Part shown: in pieces, positions 16,265 to 24,766 of the stretch | Layout: each line of letters begins with the position of its first letter | How positions within the stretch are numbered: the first letter of the stretch is position 1 | Assembly (NCBI GenBank): GCA_964343805.1 | Contig: CAYFLR010000046.1 | Location: forward strand, 1-47,936 | DNA: 47,936 bases | Origin: CAYFLR01 sp964343805 | Lineage (GTDB): Bacteria > Bdellovibrionota_B > Oligoflexia > CAYFLR01 | Direction: 5' to 3' | Notes under the pieces: generated by a model | Told to the model about the DNA's origin: nothing | What the model saw: the letters and a program-made list of their open reading frames with translations, nothing else | The model's database searches: none | Translations under genes and position numbers: made by a program

Positions 16265-18064
16265 CTAAAAAGAAATAAAAGAAATTTCCAGTTGGTGGAG
16301 GAGTCGTTTTAGCTCTATAACCTCAGGATCAGTCTCTTTGATCATTGTTCGTCCCAGGTTTAACTTAGTCAATTGCTTTAATTGCTGCAAAAAAGGAACA
16401 GCTTTAGCGGTAATATTCTTATTATAAGCTAAAGATAAATCTTTCAATGAATCCATCTTGGAAAGCAGAGCAACTCCCATGTCTGTATATTCATTTCCTC
16501 TTAAACCCAGAATCCTTACACTTTTTAAATTATCAGTTAGTACTGCCAGTCCTTCATCATCAATCTGATTAAATGAAATATACAGGGTTTCCAAATTTTC
16601 AAAATGAGATAAAGCGGAGAAAGTTCTCCCTCTAAGATTTCCACTGTAATTCTTAAACAACCTCAAGTGATTCAACTTAGACTCTTTTGGCCAATACTTA
16701 AAATTTTCAAGACCTTGATCATCAAGGTGGCATTCATCAAGATCGAGGGTATGGACATTAATCAAATCCTTTAGGAAATCCAAACCAGAGCCATTTAAAG
16801 GGGTATTATTAAGAGCGAGATCTTCTAATTTTGTTAAAGATTTTAAATAAATCAGCTGATCATCTTTGATTGCAGTCCAACCTAAATTCAATTTTTTCAA
16901 TTGAGTCAGTTTTGAAAGACCCGTCAAGGAAACTAGCTTCGGATTACTGTTTAAATCTAGTTCTTCCAGCAGAGTCAAGTTTTTTAAAATGCGGGATTCT
17001 TCTACCAGACCCCCACTCAAATCTAATTTGGTTAGTTTAGTTAACCCAGCTAATGCAGAATAATCGGCAGTTTTCACTTCTGATAAACTTAAAATTTGTA
17101 ACTCTTTTAGATTTTTTAGGAAGGACAAATTATCTATGCTGGAACTGCTTATAGCCAATTCTTCTAAATTTGTAAGAAAGCCTATTTCTTGAATATGAGT
17201 GGCTGCCGAAGTAATTTGCAGGCATTTTAGATTTTTTAAAGAGGCCAGCCCTTCCAAATCAACAATACTCTCCCATTGTCCAGAATACCTCAGCTTCTCT
17301 AGGTAAGCTAATTTTCTTAAGGAGGATAGGGACGTTAAGTCACTGCCCTCAATTTCCAGTTCTCTAATTTGAGGATAGGAAGCGATAACAGCAAGGTCCT
17401 TATCGTTTAATGACCTTGGGTTAGAATTTGCTGACTGAACGATCTCGATATATTGGAAACCAACCTTCCTAATCTTATCTTGATTTTTTAGATATTCCAC
17501 TAGCTGATATAACATTGCTTCTGAAATGAGACCTGAAAAACTCAGTTTTTCTAGACTGCTTAGATTATTAATCTGGTCATGAAGTAAAGCGAAATTTACA
17601 GGGATATTGTTATCAAAGTATAATTCGAGTGTCCTAAGCCCAGTGATTTCAGTAATAAGGCTCGCTTTAAATTGCAATAAATTTTTAAAAGGAATGGCAA
17701 TTGATTCTAAAGTAGAAATCTCTCCTAAGACCCCAGCATTTAATATGTTCAATTGGCGATCCCCCTTAAAACTGACCGATTTTAAATTTTTAAAATATAA
17801 GAGAGGACGAAGATCATAGGTAACTGGTTCGGTTTCATCATCCTCTTGCCAACTCATGATTAATAATTTGGTTCTGTTTTTAGTAGTTTCAAAAGCCTCT
17901 ATACAAGGTTTTCCCCTAGCTTGCTCTACAACAGTATTTACCAGGTTTACAATGCCCTGTTCTTTTGAATCACACCATTTAAGAGGAGTTATACTTTCAT
18001 GTGCATTCAAATTTTGAGATGTTACGAAAAATAACATCAACAGCGTTAAAATCAGATTATTCAT
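16265..18064 (-). CDS. Exported leucine-rich-repeat protein
   Basis: A 599-residue protein with AAAGGAAAG before the ATG and a signal peptide (1-21, ending LNAHE). From about residue 85 to the end there are some twenty leucine-rich repeats of 22-25 residues, such as LTKLTKLDLSGGLVEESRIL and LKKLNLGWTAIKDDQLIYL, mixing internalin-like (LxxLxxL) and cysteine-free RI-like units with 'DxGL' turns. Such solenoids bind proteins. No anchor or enzymatic domain is seen, so it is probably periplasmic or secreted. Confidence 0.85.
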   Translation of the reverse strand: MNNLILTLLMLFFVTSQNLNAHESITPLKWCDSKEQGIVNLVNTVVEQARGKPCIEAFETTKNRTKLLIMSWQEDDETEPVTYDLRPLLYFKNLKSVSFKGDRQLNILNAGVLGEISTLESIAIPFKNLLQFKASLITEITGLRTLELYFDNNIPVNFALLHDQINNLSSLEKLSFSGLISEAMLYQLVEYLKNQDKIRKVGFQYIEIVQSANSNPRSLNDKDLAVIASYPQIRELEIEGSDLTSLSSLRKLAYLEKLRYSGQWESIVDLEGLASLKNLKCLQITSAATHIQEIGFLTNLEELAISSSSIDNLSFLKNLKELQILSLSEVKTADYSALAGLTKLTKLDLSGGLVEESRILKNLTLLEELDLNSNPKLVSLTGLSKLTQLKKLNLGWTAIKDDQLIYLKSLTKLEDLALNNTPLNGSGLDFLKDLINVHTLDLDECHLDDQGLENFKYWPKESKLNHLRLFKNYSGNLRGRTFSALSHFENLETLYISFNQIDDEGLAVLTDNLKSVRILGLRGNEYTDMGVALLSKMDSLKDLSLAYNKNITAKAVPFLQQLKQLTKLNLGRTMIKETDPEVIELKRLLHQLEISFISF

Positions 18065-18272
18065 TATTCTTTCCTTTGATTGAGTGTTTTCAAAGAGAAA
18101 AACTACTTTCTCTGGCCAAGGTTCACTGCATTTTCTATTCCATAAAAATTAATGTGTATTTTCGATAATATAGACATCAAGAGGAGCACTATGTCCCTCT
18201 TTTCCCCCAAAGAAGAGACTTTTTAGACTCAATACGGATCTCGGATCTAAAAAGCGTGTAATTCTAAACAAA

Positions 18273-18302
18273 TTGAATATGATGGACACCCTCTGATATA
18301 AT
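18273..18302 (+). promoter_or_regulatory. Predicted sigma-70-type promoter
   Basis: TTGAAT (18273-18278) and a perfect TATAAT (18297-18302) are 18 bp apart, ending 36 bp before the ATG at 18339. Upstream, CTTTTTAGA (18219-18227) and TCTAAAAAG (18246-18254) form a 9-bp inverted repeat of unknown role. Confidence 0.5.
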
Positions 18303-18338
18303 AGTGACTGATAAAACCATAAATTAGAGATATGTATT

Positions 18339-19508
18339 ATGACTCAAAGTAAAGTTCAGCTGGGATCTTTGTTTTTCTTTGTATTTACAGCAATACTTCT
18401 CACAGGACAGCCGCTAAAAGCACAGGGATGCAACCCACTAGATGAATCCTACAAACAACAACAGCATCCTCTCACTCACTCCGTCAGACGTAACATGATG
18501 GAGAAACTCACCCAAAACAACTTGCCAGGTTTTCGCTTCAAAACGGAGAAGAACGGTGAAGTTCCAGTAATGAAAATAGACCATGACACTCTGCCTCATT
18601 ATCAAGATGTAATGAAGGAGTCGGTTGGATTTCAAATAGCCTTGGTTCTCACCAAGTCAGAATATGATCATTCTGTCATCCGTATAGGGGACCATCTATT
18701 TGATCTATTTAGACCTGGAGCACGGGAACATGGCCGAGGGGAAATCAATGAAAATGGTGTAGCAGTAAGAGATACAGCTGAGTATATGCGGATTAGAAAG
18801 GCCAATTCGCGCCGAATCGTAGAGATGGTTTTCCCAATGGAAGCTCCTGCCAGAGCAAAGGTCATGCTCTATCACTTGGTACGACGAGCAAATCTATTTA
18901 GAGTCAGGTGGTCCTGGCATAATGAGGCAGATGTTGCAAAATATGCACAATACCCCCATTATCTTCATGATGCCCCTGCTGAGCACTGTTTTCATTACAC
19001 TACAAATCAGCATCATGAAGGTAATATTAACGCCCTCAATAATGCACTCAATAGATTAAATTCCCCAGCTAGCAGGTGGTTATTAGAACAACCTCCCATC
19101 AAACAGTTTATAGAACGAGCCACCAAGCAGCTATTAGAAGCAGATATGAATGATAACAGCGCTCTCCACTATAGAATGTTTGACCGAGCCGAATACATAG
19201 GCCTACTCGATTCAGTATTACCAGAACAGGGAAAAGGATTTCACCCTTCGCAAAAGGTGGAGATTTTAAGCTATCTTATGAGTATTCATGCTATTAAGAA
19301 CTTCAAAGAAGTCCTAGACAAGCACCAAATTTTTCCCGACCGAGTAGATACCATCGATTATGAGAATAGCAACCTGGCTGGGGTGTTTGTATGGGAGACT
19401 CATCCTGACACATCACCCGGTTTTTATAGTGGAAAGTATGAATTTGGCGGGGTTAAAGCCGGAATTTTTTACGATCCCGCTCGCAGCTTACCCATTGAAC
19501 GCCCTTAA
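18339..19508 (+). CDS. Exported protein of unknown function, possible papain-like fold
   Basis: A 389-residue protein with a signal peptide (about residues 1-29, ending LKAQG). The segment D110-H111-S-V-I-R-I-G-D-H-L-F-D-L recalls the 'HS-x-I-R-I-G' strand carrying the catalytic His of permuted NlpC/P60 or DUF4105-like proteins, and AEHCFHYTTN with C217 could be the cysteine site; this assignment is a weak guess. The C-terminal half is helical and rich in His. The upstream ribosome binding site is poor (GAGAT 8 bases away). It converges on the esterase gene with one base between. Confidence 0.5.
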   Translation: MTQSKVQLGSLFFFVFTAILLTGQPLKAQGCNPLDESYKQQQHPLTHSVRRNMMEKLTQNNLPGFRFKTEKNGEVPVMKIDHDTLPHYQDVMKESVGFQIALVLTKSEYDHSVIRIGDHLFDLFRPGAREHGRGEINENGVAVRDTAEYMRIRKANSRRIVEMVFPMEAPARAKVMLYHLVRRANLFRVRWSWHNEADVAKYAQYPHYLHDAPAEHCFHYTTNQHHEGNINALNNALNRLNSPASRWLLEQPPIKQFIERATKQLLEADMNDNSALHYRMFDRAEYIGLLDSVLPEQGKGFHPSQKVEILSYLMSIHAIKNFKEVLDKHQIFPDRVDTIDYENSNLAGVFVWETHPDTSPGFYSGKYEFGGVKAGIFYDPARSLPIERP

Positions 19509-19509
19509 G

Positions 19510-20721
19510 CTAATTTAGTAGATACATCAAGATTTGATCAATCCTTTGACTCCAGGAACATTCACTATGTATGGCTCCCTCTGCCACGTGAACGCGAAAG
19601 TTAGAGTCAGGATTTAATCCAGCACTTAGTAAAATATTTTCAGCATCCTTTAACTCCTCTACCCCATCTTTGAACTGGATTACCATATCATCAATCCCTT
19701 CCCGTTCGCCCATATCCATCCAAAGTCGGTCGGGAAGGGGGGAAATATCTTCTTTTAAGATTTCATAAATAATATGGTCACTCCAAAAGAAGGCAGGAGA
19801 AACTGCTGCAAATCGAGAAAAGTTCTGACTGTTTCTCACCAAGGAGTAAAGGGTAAAAAATCCTCCAAAGGAGGACCCCATCAAATATGTATTTTTTCGA
19901 TCCGGTAATGTTCTTAGATTACTATCCACAAAGTTTTTCACTTTTTTGATGATAAAGTCAGAGTAGCTATCTGCTTGACCTTGGATAGCCTCCCCGAGCC
20001 ACCAATCATAACCGGTAAGAAATTCGTTAGCCCTTTTCCTCGTATTATATATACCTACAATAATAGTCGGAGGTATTTTCCCTTCGTTTATCAAGTCATT
20101 GGCAACTTTGTCCAGCCGCCATTCATCACCAAATGCAGAAGTTCCTTCATCAAATAGGTTATTCCCATCCAAGGCATAAAGAACAGGGTATCGCTTATTA
20201 TCTTTATAATAATTTGGGGGTAGATAGATGGCCACGGTCCGATAATTATCAAAATCCTCAGCATAAAACTCATGAAAGTAGAGAATCTGAGCAGAAGCAG
20301 TCTTAGGCACAGGATGGACAGCTGGCCTGATTTTAAAATTCAGTATTTCAATCTCTATTAACCTATCTTCATTACAATTTATTTCTCGGTTATCAATATT
20401 TTTTCCTAGTTCATCTGTTTCCACATGATCCCAGTCACCTAGGTGAGCTTTAAACTCAAGTTTTTCACACTCTTTAAGTTCTATCATACCTTCAAATACT
20501 CCACGAGCAGTAGGTATCAATGTTAGACCATCTTCAGTTGACCAATTTCCTAAATGGTTGTGGTTCCCAGCGATATAAACATTATCAATATGATCAAAGT
20601 GACGAGGAACTTGAGCTCGAAAGTGCAAAGTAATGGAATCGTTCACAGCAAATACTTCCTTAAATGGCATATAAATAGCAGAGAAAAAAGCGAATATAAG
20701 TATTAAGAAGACCTTGATCAA
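19510..20721 (-). CDS. Exported CBM20-like domain plus esterase D-type hydrolase
   Basis: A 403-residue protein. After a signal peptide, residues about 28-130 resemble a starch-binding CBM20 domain (VYIAGNHNHLGNW). Residues about 145-403 are an alpha/beta-hydrolase of the enterochelin-esterase/Fes type, with nucleophile S284 in GSSFGG and H385 in GAIHSE; D336 is a candidate acid. The likely role is cleavage of an ester or carbohydrate-linked substrate in the periplasm or outside. The start used is TTG 20721; the frame stays open upstream into the N gap, so the true start could be in the gap. Confidence 0.75.
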   Translation of the reverse strand: MIKVFLILIFAFFSAIYMPFKEVFAVNDSITLHFRAQVPRHFDHIDNVYIAGNHNHLGNWSTEDGLTLIPTARGVFEGMIELKECEKLEFKAHLGDWDHVETDELGKNIDNREINCNEDRLIEIEILNFKIRPAVHPVPKTASAQILYFHEFYAEDFDNYRTVAIYLPPNYYKDNKRYPVLYALDGNNLFDEGTSAFGDEWRLDKVANDLINEGKIPPTIIVGIYNTRKRANEFLTGYDWWLGEAIQGQADSYSDFIIKKVKNFVDSNLRTLPDRKNTYLMGSSFGGFFTLYSLVRNSQNFSRFAAVSPAFFWSDHIIYEILKEDISPLPDRLWMDMGEREGIDDMVIQFKDGVEELKDAENILLSAGLNPDSNFRVHVAEGAIHSECSWSQRIDQILMYLLN

Positions 20722-20754
20722 AAAATACCAAACCTTTTTATAAATCGAAACAAA

Positions 20755-20764
20755 NNNNNNNNNN
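20755..20764. other. Scaffold gap (10 N)
   Basis: Ten N of placeholder length separate the 5' end of the esterase gene from the msrB leader. The true gap size is unknown, and promoters for both divergent genes may be missing. Confidence 0.95.
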
Positions 20765-20922
20765 AGGGGTTCAAAATTTACCTACCTATATAAAATCCCC
20801 TCTAAAAAGTAAAGGTTATTGCCGATCTCCCCTCCAGCTTCAGGTTAAACATTTCATTTTACTTAATTATAACTTAAAATTTAGCCATGCCTTTTCATGA
20901 AAAGAACTCAAAGGAGATTGCC

Positions 20923-21294
20923 TTGAAAAAACGAGAACTCAGCAAAGCAGAAAGAGCTATCCTAATAGATAAAGCCACCGAAGCTCCTTTCAGTGGAGAG
21001 TTACTTTATAACAAAGCCGAAGGGCAGTACCTATGTAAACAATGTGAGACCCCACTTTTTAATAGTGATCAAAAGTTTGAATCTCATTGTGGATGGCCTA
21101 GTTTTGACGACGCTTTACCTGATGCTGTAACTCAAATACCTGATAAGGACGGTATAAGGACCGAGATTGTCTGTTCAGTTTGTGATGGCCATTTAGGGCA
21201 TATTTTTCACGGAGAACAGTTGACCTCTAAGAATGTAAGATACTGTGTCAACTCTCTTTCAATGTCATTCAAAGAAGGAAATGAGAATAGTTAA
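20923..21294 (+). CDS. msrB: Peptide-methionine (R)-S-oxide reductase MsrB
   Basis: The start is set at TTG 20923 because AAAGGAG lies 6 bases upstream; ATG 20887 (12 codons longer) has no site. The 123-residue product has all MsrB marks: zinc-binding pairs C38/C41 and C84/C87, HCGWPSF with C56 as the likely recycling cysteine, CDGHLGH, and catalytic C108 in VRYCVNS. It reduces methionine-R-sulfoxide in proteins using thioredoxin, in the cytosol, as there is no signal peptide. It is convergent with the J-domain gene with one base between stops. Confidence 0.95.
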   Translation: MKKRELSKAERAILIDKATEAPFSGELLYNKAEGQYLCKQCETPLFNSDQKFESHCGWPSFDDALPDAVTQIPDKDGIRTEIVCSVCDGHLGHIFHGEQLTSKNVRYCVNSLSMSFKEGNENS

Positions 21295-21295
21295 T

Positions 21296-22006
21296 TTAAG
21301 ATCTTAAGTTCTGGTAAGCTTGATTAATCTTGATAAACTGCTTTTCGGCCTCAGCTTGCTCTGAAGGGGTGTGATTGGTAAATAGATCAGGGTGAAAACG
21401 GCCAGCCATTTGGTGATAAGCCTTTTTAATTTCCACTGAGCTGGCACCTCTATTAACACCCAATAGCGAATAAAAGTAGTCAGGATCAACGACTTTAACT
21501 CCAGGAGCAAATCGACCCAGAATACCATTAAAAAGAGGATCATCTACTTTAAGACTGTAGGCTATTTGCTTTAAATACTTGATTTTACTTTCAGTGAGAA
21601 CGTTATCATCCTGGGCAAACTGAATGAGAACTCCCAAGAATTCGCTCTTCTCTTGCAAATTTAGTTTATCAGCCATCAAACTATTATATTTCATAAGCTG
21701 CTTCGGATTGATATTTTGCATTTCGGAGATAACAAAGGGAAGGAACTTCTCTAGGATTTCGGGAGGAATGATGCGTTTATATTTCTTTTTTATGGTACTA
21801 AAGTGTTGACTTAAAGGTCCATCGAGAGATTGTTGTAGGAGGTAAATGCTATTTTGAATGAAACCATAAAAAATCAGGGTCTGATGAATCAACTCTGGGA
21901 GTGTCTTGTAAACTTCTTTTACTGTTTTGACAGTCTTATGACTGCGTCCTAAAAATTTACCAACTCGCCTTGCTGAGTTGTTAAGCAGTGATTGCCAGTT
22001 GCTCAT
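21296..22006 (-). CDS. J-domain co-chaperone with TerB-like region
   Basis: A 236-residue protein. The C-terminal 62 residues are a J domain (YFYSLLGVNRGAS...) with the H205-P-D207 motif that stimulates DnaK ATPase. Residues about 100-165 are helical with QDDNVLTESKIKYL, similar to the TerB-like region of DjlA. The N-terminus lacks the DjlA membrane anchor but has an amphipathic/hydrophobic stretch (LIFYGFIQNSIYLL, 44-57). No zinc finger or C-terminal substrate domain is present, so it is not DnaJ itself. It probably directs DnaK to a specific client. Confidence 0.85.
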   Translation of the reverse strand: MSNWQSLLNNSARRVGKFLGRSHKTVKTVKEVYKTLPELIHQTLIFYGFIQNSIYLLQQSLDGPLSQHFSTIKKKYKRIIPPEILEKFLPFVISEMQNINPKQLMKYNSLMADKLNLQEKSEFLGVLIQFAQDDNVLTESKIKYLKQIAYSLKVDDPLFNGILGRFAPGVKVVDPDYFYSLLGVNRGASSVEIKKAYHQMAGRFHPDLFTNHTPSEQAEAEKQFIKINQAYQNLRS

Positions 22007-22082
22007 AGATGCAGGTCCTAATCAATTACAAATAAACTATCTGTCGACCTGTCTATTATCAATTATTCGGGAATAAGGCAAC

Positions 22083-22223
22083 CTAATGGTAATTTTTAAT
22101 ATCAAAGAAGTCTGGTTCACTTTGTTGCTGTTCTATTCTGTATCTATCTTTCACTTTTTTTGAACCAATATAGGAAGCTGCGGCTACAACCAGTATGGAC
22201 ATTGATAATACACCTTCTAACAT
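22083..22223 (-). CDS. Small 46-residue single-span membrane protein
   Basis: The start ATG 22223 has AGGAG six bases upstream. The product begins MLEGVLSMSILVVAAASYIG, one hydrophobic helix, followed by a basic then acidic tail (KKVKDRYRIEQQQSEPDFFD). The shape, a short periplasmic or membrane N-terminus plus a charged cytosolic tail, is common in small membrane regulators or accessory subunits. No homologue is recognised. Without it, 22007-22332 would be an empty stretch. A promoter-like TTGACA lies upstream. Confidence 0.55.
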   Translation of the reverse strand: MLEGVLSMSILVVAAASYIGSKKVKDRYRIEQQQSEPDFFDIKNYH

Positions 22224-22273
22224 TTTGAACTCCTATTTATTCTTTAAATTAAACAATTTAGCTTCTTTTTGAG

Positions 22274-22302
22274 ATATTGTCTCAATTTTAAAGAACTGTC
22301 AA
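22274..22302 (-). promoter_or_regulatory. Possible promoter of the small membrane protein
   Basis: On the minus strand a perfect TTGACA (22302-22297) is 17 bp from CAATAT (22279-22274). The weak -10 is embedded in GAGACAATATCTC, whose GAGA/TCTC ends are symmetric and might be an operator. Confidence 0.35.
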
Positions 22303-22332
22303 CAAAAAAGAGCCTATAGTAGGAAATTTTTC

Positions 22333-22698
22333 TTATTCACTTGATAAGGAGGGCCGACTCCAAATAAAAGTCAAAACTGAAACTCCCACTATCACCAATA
22401 ACCATTTGGCATGCTCTGGAATGGGAATAAAGATAAGAGTTATGCTAAAGGACAAAATAATGAGGAAGGTAGCTGAGTATTTGGCTTTGAGCCTAATGAC
22501 TCCATGCTCTTGCCAGTTTCGAATATCTGGGCCAAAGGTGGGATGACTCAGTAACCAATCATGAAACTTTTTAGAACTTTTAGAAAAGCAAAAAGCAGAG
22601 AGTAAAACAAAGGGTGTGGTTGGCAAAACAGGCAAAAAGGCCCCAATGATTCCGAGGGCTAAACTTGTCCAACCAACTGTGAGGTAAATAAGTTTCAT
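22333..22698 (-). CDS. DUF454 (YbaN-like) inner-membrane protein
   Basis: A 121-residue protein that matches the DUF454/YbaN family: LGIIGAFLPVLPTTPF, then FCFSKSSKKFHDWL, HPTFGPDIRNWQEHGVI and two C-terminal helices. There are four predicted membrane spans. The family's function is unknown. The start has no clear ribosome binding site; it lies 18 bp after the ZIP-transporter stop, so coupled translation in one operon is likely. Confidence 0.9.
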   Translation of the reverse strand: MKLIYLTVGWTSLALGIIGAFLPVLPTTPFVLLSAFCFSKSSKKFHDWLLSHPTFGPDIRNWQEHGVIRLKAKYSATFLIILSFSITLIFIPIPEHAKWLLVIVGVSVLTFIWSRPSLSSE

Positions 22699-22716
22699 GC
22701 TTTGTTAAAATAACCT

Positions 22717-23538
22717 TTATAAGAATAATAATAAACTTAGCGCCATAATTGCCATACCGGTGACTAAGCCATAAACAGAGGTATGATGCTCACCGTACTC
22801 CCTGGCAGCGGGAAGCAATTCATCTAAAGAAATAAAAACCATAATGCCTGCAACACCCGCAAAAACTAGCCCCATAACCACATCACCTAAAAATTGCATC
22901 AATAGAAAGTACCCAACCAAAGCTCCTAGTGGTTCAGATACGCCGGATAAAAAACTGTAGATAAAAGCTTTTTTTCTACTCCCAGTGGCATAATAGATGG
23001 GAACTGAAACGGAAATACCCTCAGGTATGTTATGAATAGCAATCGCCACAGCAATAGGGATTCCTAAACTCGGCTCTTTCAAAGCACTGACAAAAGTAGC
23101 TAATCCTTCTGGAAAGTTGTGAATTGCAATAGCAATAGCCATAAAAAGCCCAGCGCGGCTGAGTTCTTTAAATTTCTCGCTCTCTTTATCACCTTTGGCC
23201 TCATCCGAATAGAGCTCCTCTTGACGATGAATTTCATGTGGATTCTCATGAGATGGAATCAGTTTATCAATAAGCGCAATGAAACCCATTCCACCAAAAA
23301 AAGCCAGCACCGTAGCCCAATTTCCAGTTTTTACTCCCCAAGCTGAAACTAAAGAGGATTGAGCTTTTACAAAAATTTCTATCATAGAAACATAGATCAT
23401 GACCCCAGCGGAAAGACCTAAGGAAAAAGAGAGGAACTGAGTATTGGTTCTTTTAGCAAAAAAGGCAATAGCACTTCCAATACCCGTACTTAGACCAGCA
23501 AAGAGAGTTAAGCCAAAGGCAAATAATACATTATCCAT
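22717..23538 (-). CDS. zupT: ZIP-family metal transporter (ZupT-like)
   Basis: A 273-residue polytopic inner-membrane protein with the two metal-binding helices of ZupT: AIAIHNFPEGLATF and AIAIHNIPEGISVS, each with the HNxPEG core, and GVSEPLGALVGYFL after them. ZupT imports zinc and other divalent metals, including Mn2+, Fe2+ and Co2+. A His/Glu-rich cytosolic loop lies in the middle (SHENPHEIHRQEELY). AAAGGAG precedes the ATG. The DUF454 gene follows in the same operon. No Zur-type operator is evident to me. Confidence 0.92.
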   Translation of the reverse strand: MDNVLFAFGLTLFAGLSTGIGSAIAFFAKRTNTQFLSFSLGLSAGVMIYVSMIEIFVKAQSSLVSAWGVKTGNWATVLAFFGGMGFIALIDKLIPSHENPHEIHRQEELYSDEAKGDKESEKFKELSRAGLFMAIAIAIHNFPEGLATFVSALKEPSLGIPIAVAIAIHNIPEGISVSVPIYYATGSRKKAFIYSFLSGVSEPLGALVGYFLLMQFLGDVVMGLVFAGVAGIMVFISLDELLPAAREYGEHHTSVYGLVTGMAIMALSLLLFL

Positions 23539-23627
23539 TTAAAAAAGCTCCTTTATCTGTTAGAGATCGAGTGACATTTTTTATTAGTAAACCAGAATGG
23601 GCTATAAAATGCCTTAAGGAGTTCAAT

Positions 23628-24101
23628 ATGAATTATTGGCTTTTTAAATCTGAACCCAGCGCCTTTTCCTATCAAGACCTTTTGGATAGTCCTAAAAAAA
23701 CCACTCCTTGGGATGGAGTACGTAACTACCAAGCTAGAAATCTCATGCGGGATGAAATGAAAAAAGGGGACTTAGCTTTTTTCTATCATAGCAATACAAA
23801 ACCCACTGGCATCGTTGCGGTGTGCAAAGTTGTCAAAGAAGGTTATGTTGATCACACCGCATTCGATCCCAACGAAAAATATTTTGATCCTAAAAGCGAC
23901 CCTAAAAACCCTCGTTGGTACATGGTGGATCTTAAAAATGTAAAAGCCTTCCCTAACATAGTTACCTTGGCAGAACTAAAAAATCATCCCGCACTGGAAA
24001 ATATGAAACTCCTGCAAAAAGGAGTTCGTCTGAGCGTTCAGCCTGTGGCACCTAAAGAGTGGAAATACATCCTCAAGTTAGCTGGTGTTCAGCTTCCCTA
24101 A
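23628..24101 (+). CDS. EVE-domain protein
   Basis: The start is ATG 23628 with TTAAGGAG 6 bases upstream; a frame open from 23571 adds an unrelated 19 residues. The 157-residue product is a single EVE domain (YWLFKSEP, then WDGVRNYQARNLMR, KGDLAFFYHSN, and WYMVDLKNV), like human thymocyte nuclear protein 1. EVE domains have a PUA-like fold and bind modified bases in nucleic acids; some act in modification-dependent restriction. It is a cytosolic housekeeping-type copy with no restriction partner nearby. Confidence 0.93.
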   Translation: MNYWLFKSEPSAFSYQDLLDSPKKTTPWDGVRNYQARNLMRDEMKKGDLAFFYHSNTKPTGIVAVCKVVKEGYVDHTAFDPNEKYFDPKSDPKNPRWYMVDLKNVKAFPNIVTLAELKNHPALENMKLLQKGVRLSVQPVAPKEWKYILKLAGVQLP

Positions 24102-24190
24102 CTCAAAAAGACAATATAAGTTGTTTTTTAACGTATTTTAAGTAAGAATACAAGAGTGTTCAAGCTTTTAAATAATTTATGGAGATATTC

Positions 24191-24763
24191 ATGACTTTTT
24201 TTAAAATATTTACTCTCGCTTTCTTTGGACTGCTCCCCTCTTTTTTAAGTGGGGTAGAAATTGATACCTCTTTGAGTCAATTTACCTGGAAGGGTACCAA
24301 AATTGGAGGAGAACATTTTGGCAGAATTTTTGTTAAAGAGTCCAAGCTCATTCGCCAAGGCAAGCAGATCACCGGTGGAAAAATAGTCATGAATATGCAA
24401 ACTTTTACCGTGGATGATATTAAAGGTGAATGGGCGAAGAAGCTTCTTAAGCATCTTAAGAATCCAGATTTTTTCAACGTTAAAAAATTTCCAACCGCCA
24501 CCCTGGAAATAAAAAAGGTGATCAAAGACCAGGTAAAAGCAGTACTTACTATCAAAGGCAAGTCCCATCCGGTAGATTTTAAGGTGTCTAAAAAAGACAA
24601 GTTTTATGAAGGAACAATGACTTTTGATCGTACGAAGTTCGATATGACTTATAAATCAAAGTCATTTTTTAAAAATTTGGGAGACAAGATCATCCATGAT
24701 CCTGTCCAATTAAGTTTTAAGGTCGCGATTAAAGAACCGATTGCGAAGAAGAAGAAAAAATAG
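24191..24763 (+). CDS. YceI-family periplasmic lipid-binding protein
   Basis: The start is ATG 24191 with GGAG six bases upstream, rather than the in-frame ATG at 24179. The 190-residue protein has a signal peptide, then the YceI pattern: SQFTWKGTKIGGEHFGRI, an 'NPDFFNVKKFPTATLEI' strand, LTIKGKSHPVDFKV, and MTFDRTKFDMTYKS. YceI proteins are lipocalin-like and bind isoprenoid chains such as polyprenyl or ubiquinone tails. An unusual C-terminal KKKKK tail ends the protein. It is convergent with the outer-membrane protein gene 3 bp away. Confidence 0.92.
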   Translation: MTFFKIFTLAFFGLLPSFLSGVEIDTSLSQFTWKGTKIGGEHFGRIFVKESKLIRQGKQITGGKIVMNMQTFTVDDIKGEWAKKLLKHLKNPDFFNVKKFPTATLEIKKVIKDQVKAVLTIKGKSHPVDFKVSKKDKFYEGTMTFDRTKFDMTYKSKSFFKNLGDKIIHDPVQLSFKVAIKEPIAKKKKK

Positions 24764-24766
24764 CTG

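Noticed and set aside
18219..18254. 9-bp inverted repeat CTTTTTAGA/TCTAAAAAG as terminator
   Set aside because: The loop is 18 bases and no T tract follows; left as a possible regulatory repeat only.
20765..20801. AGGGG...CCCCT inverted repeat after the N gap
   Set aside because: Only 5 bp per arm with a long loop beside an unresolved gap; not convincing.
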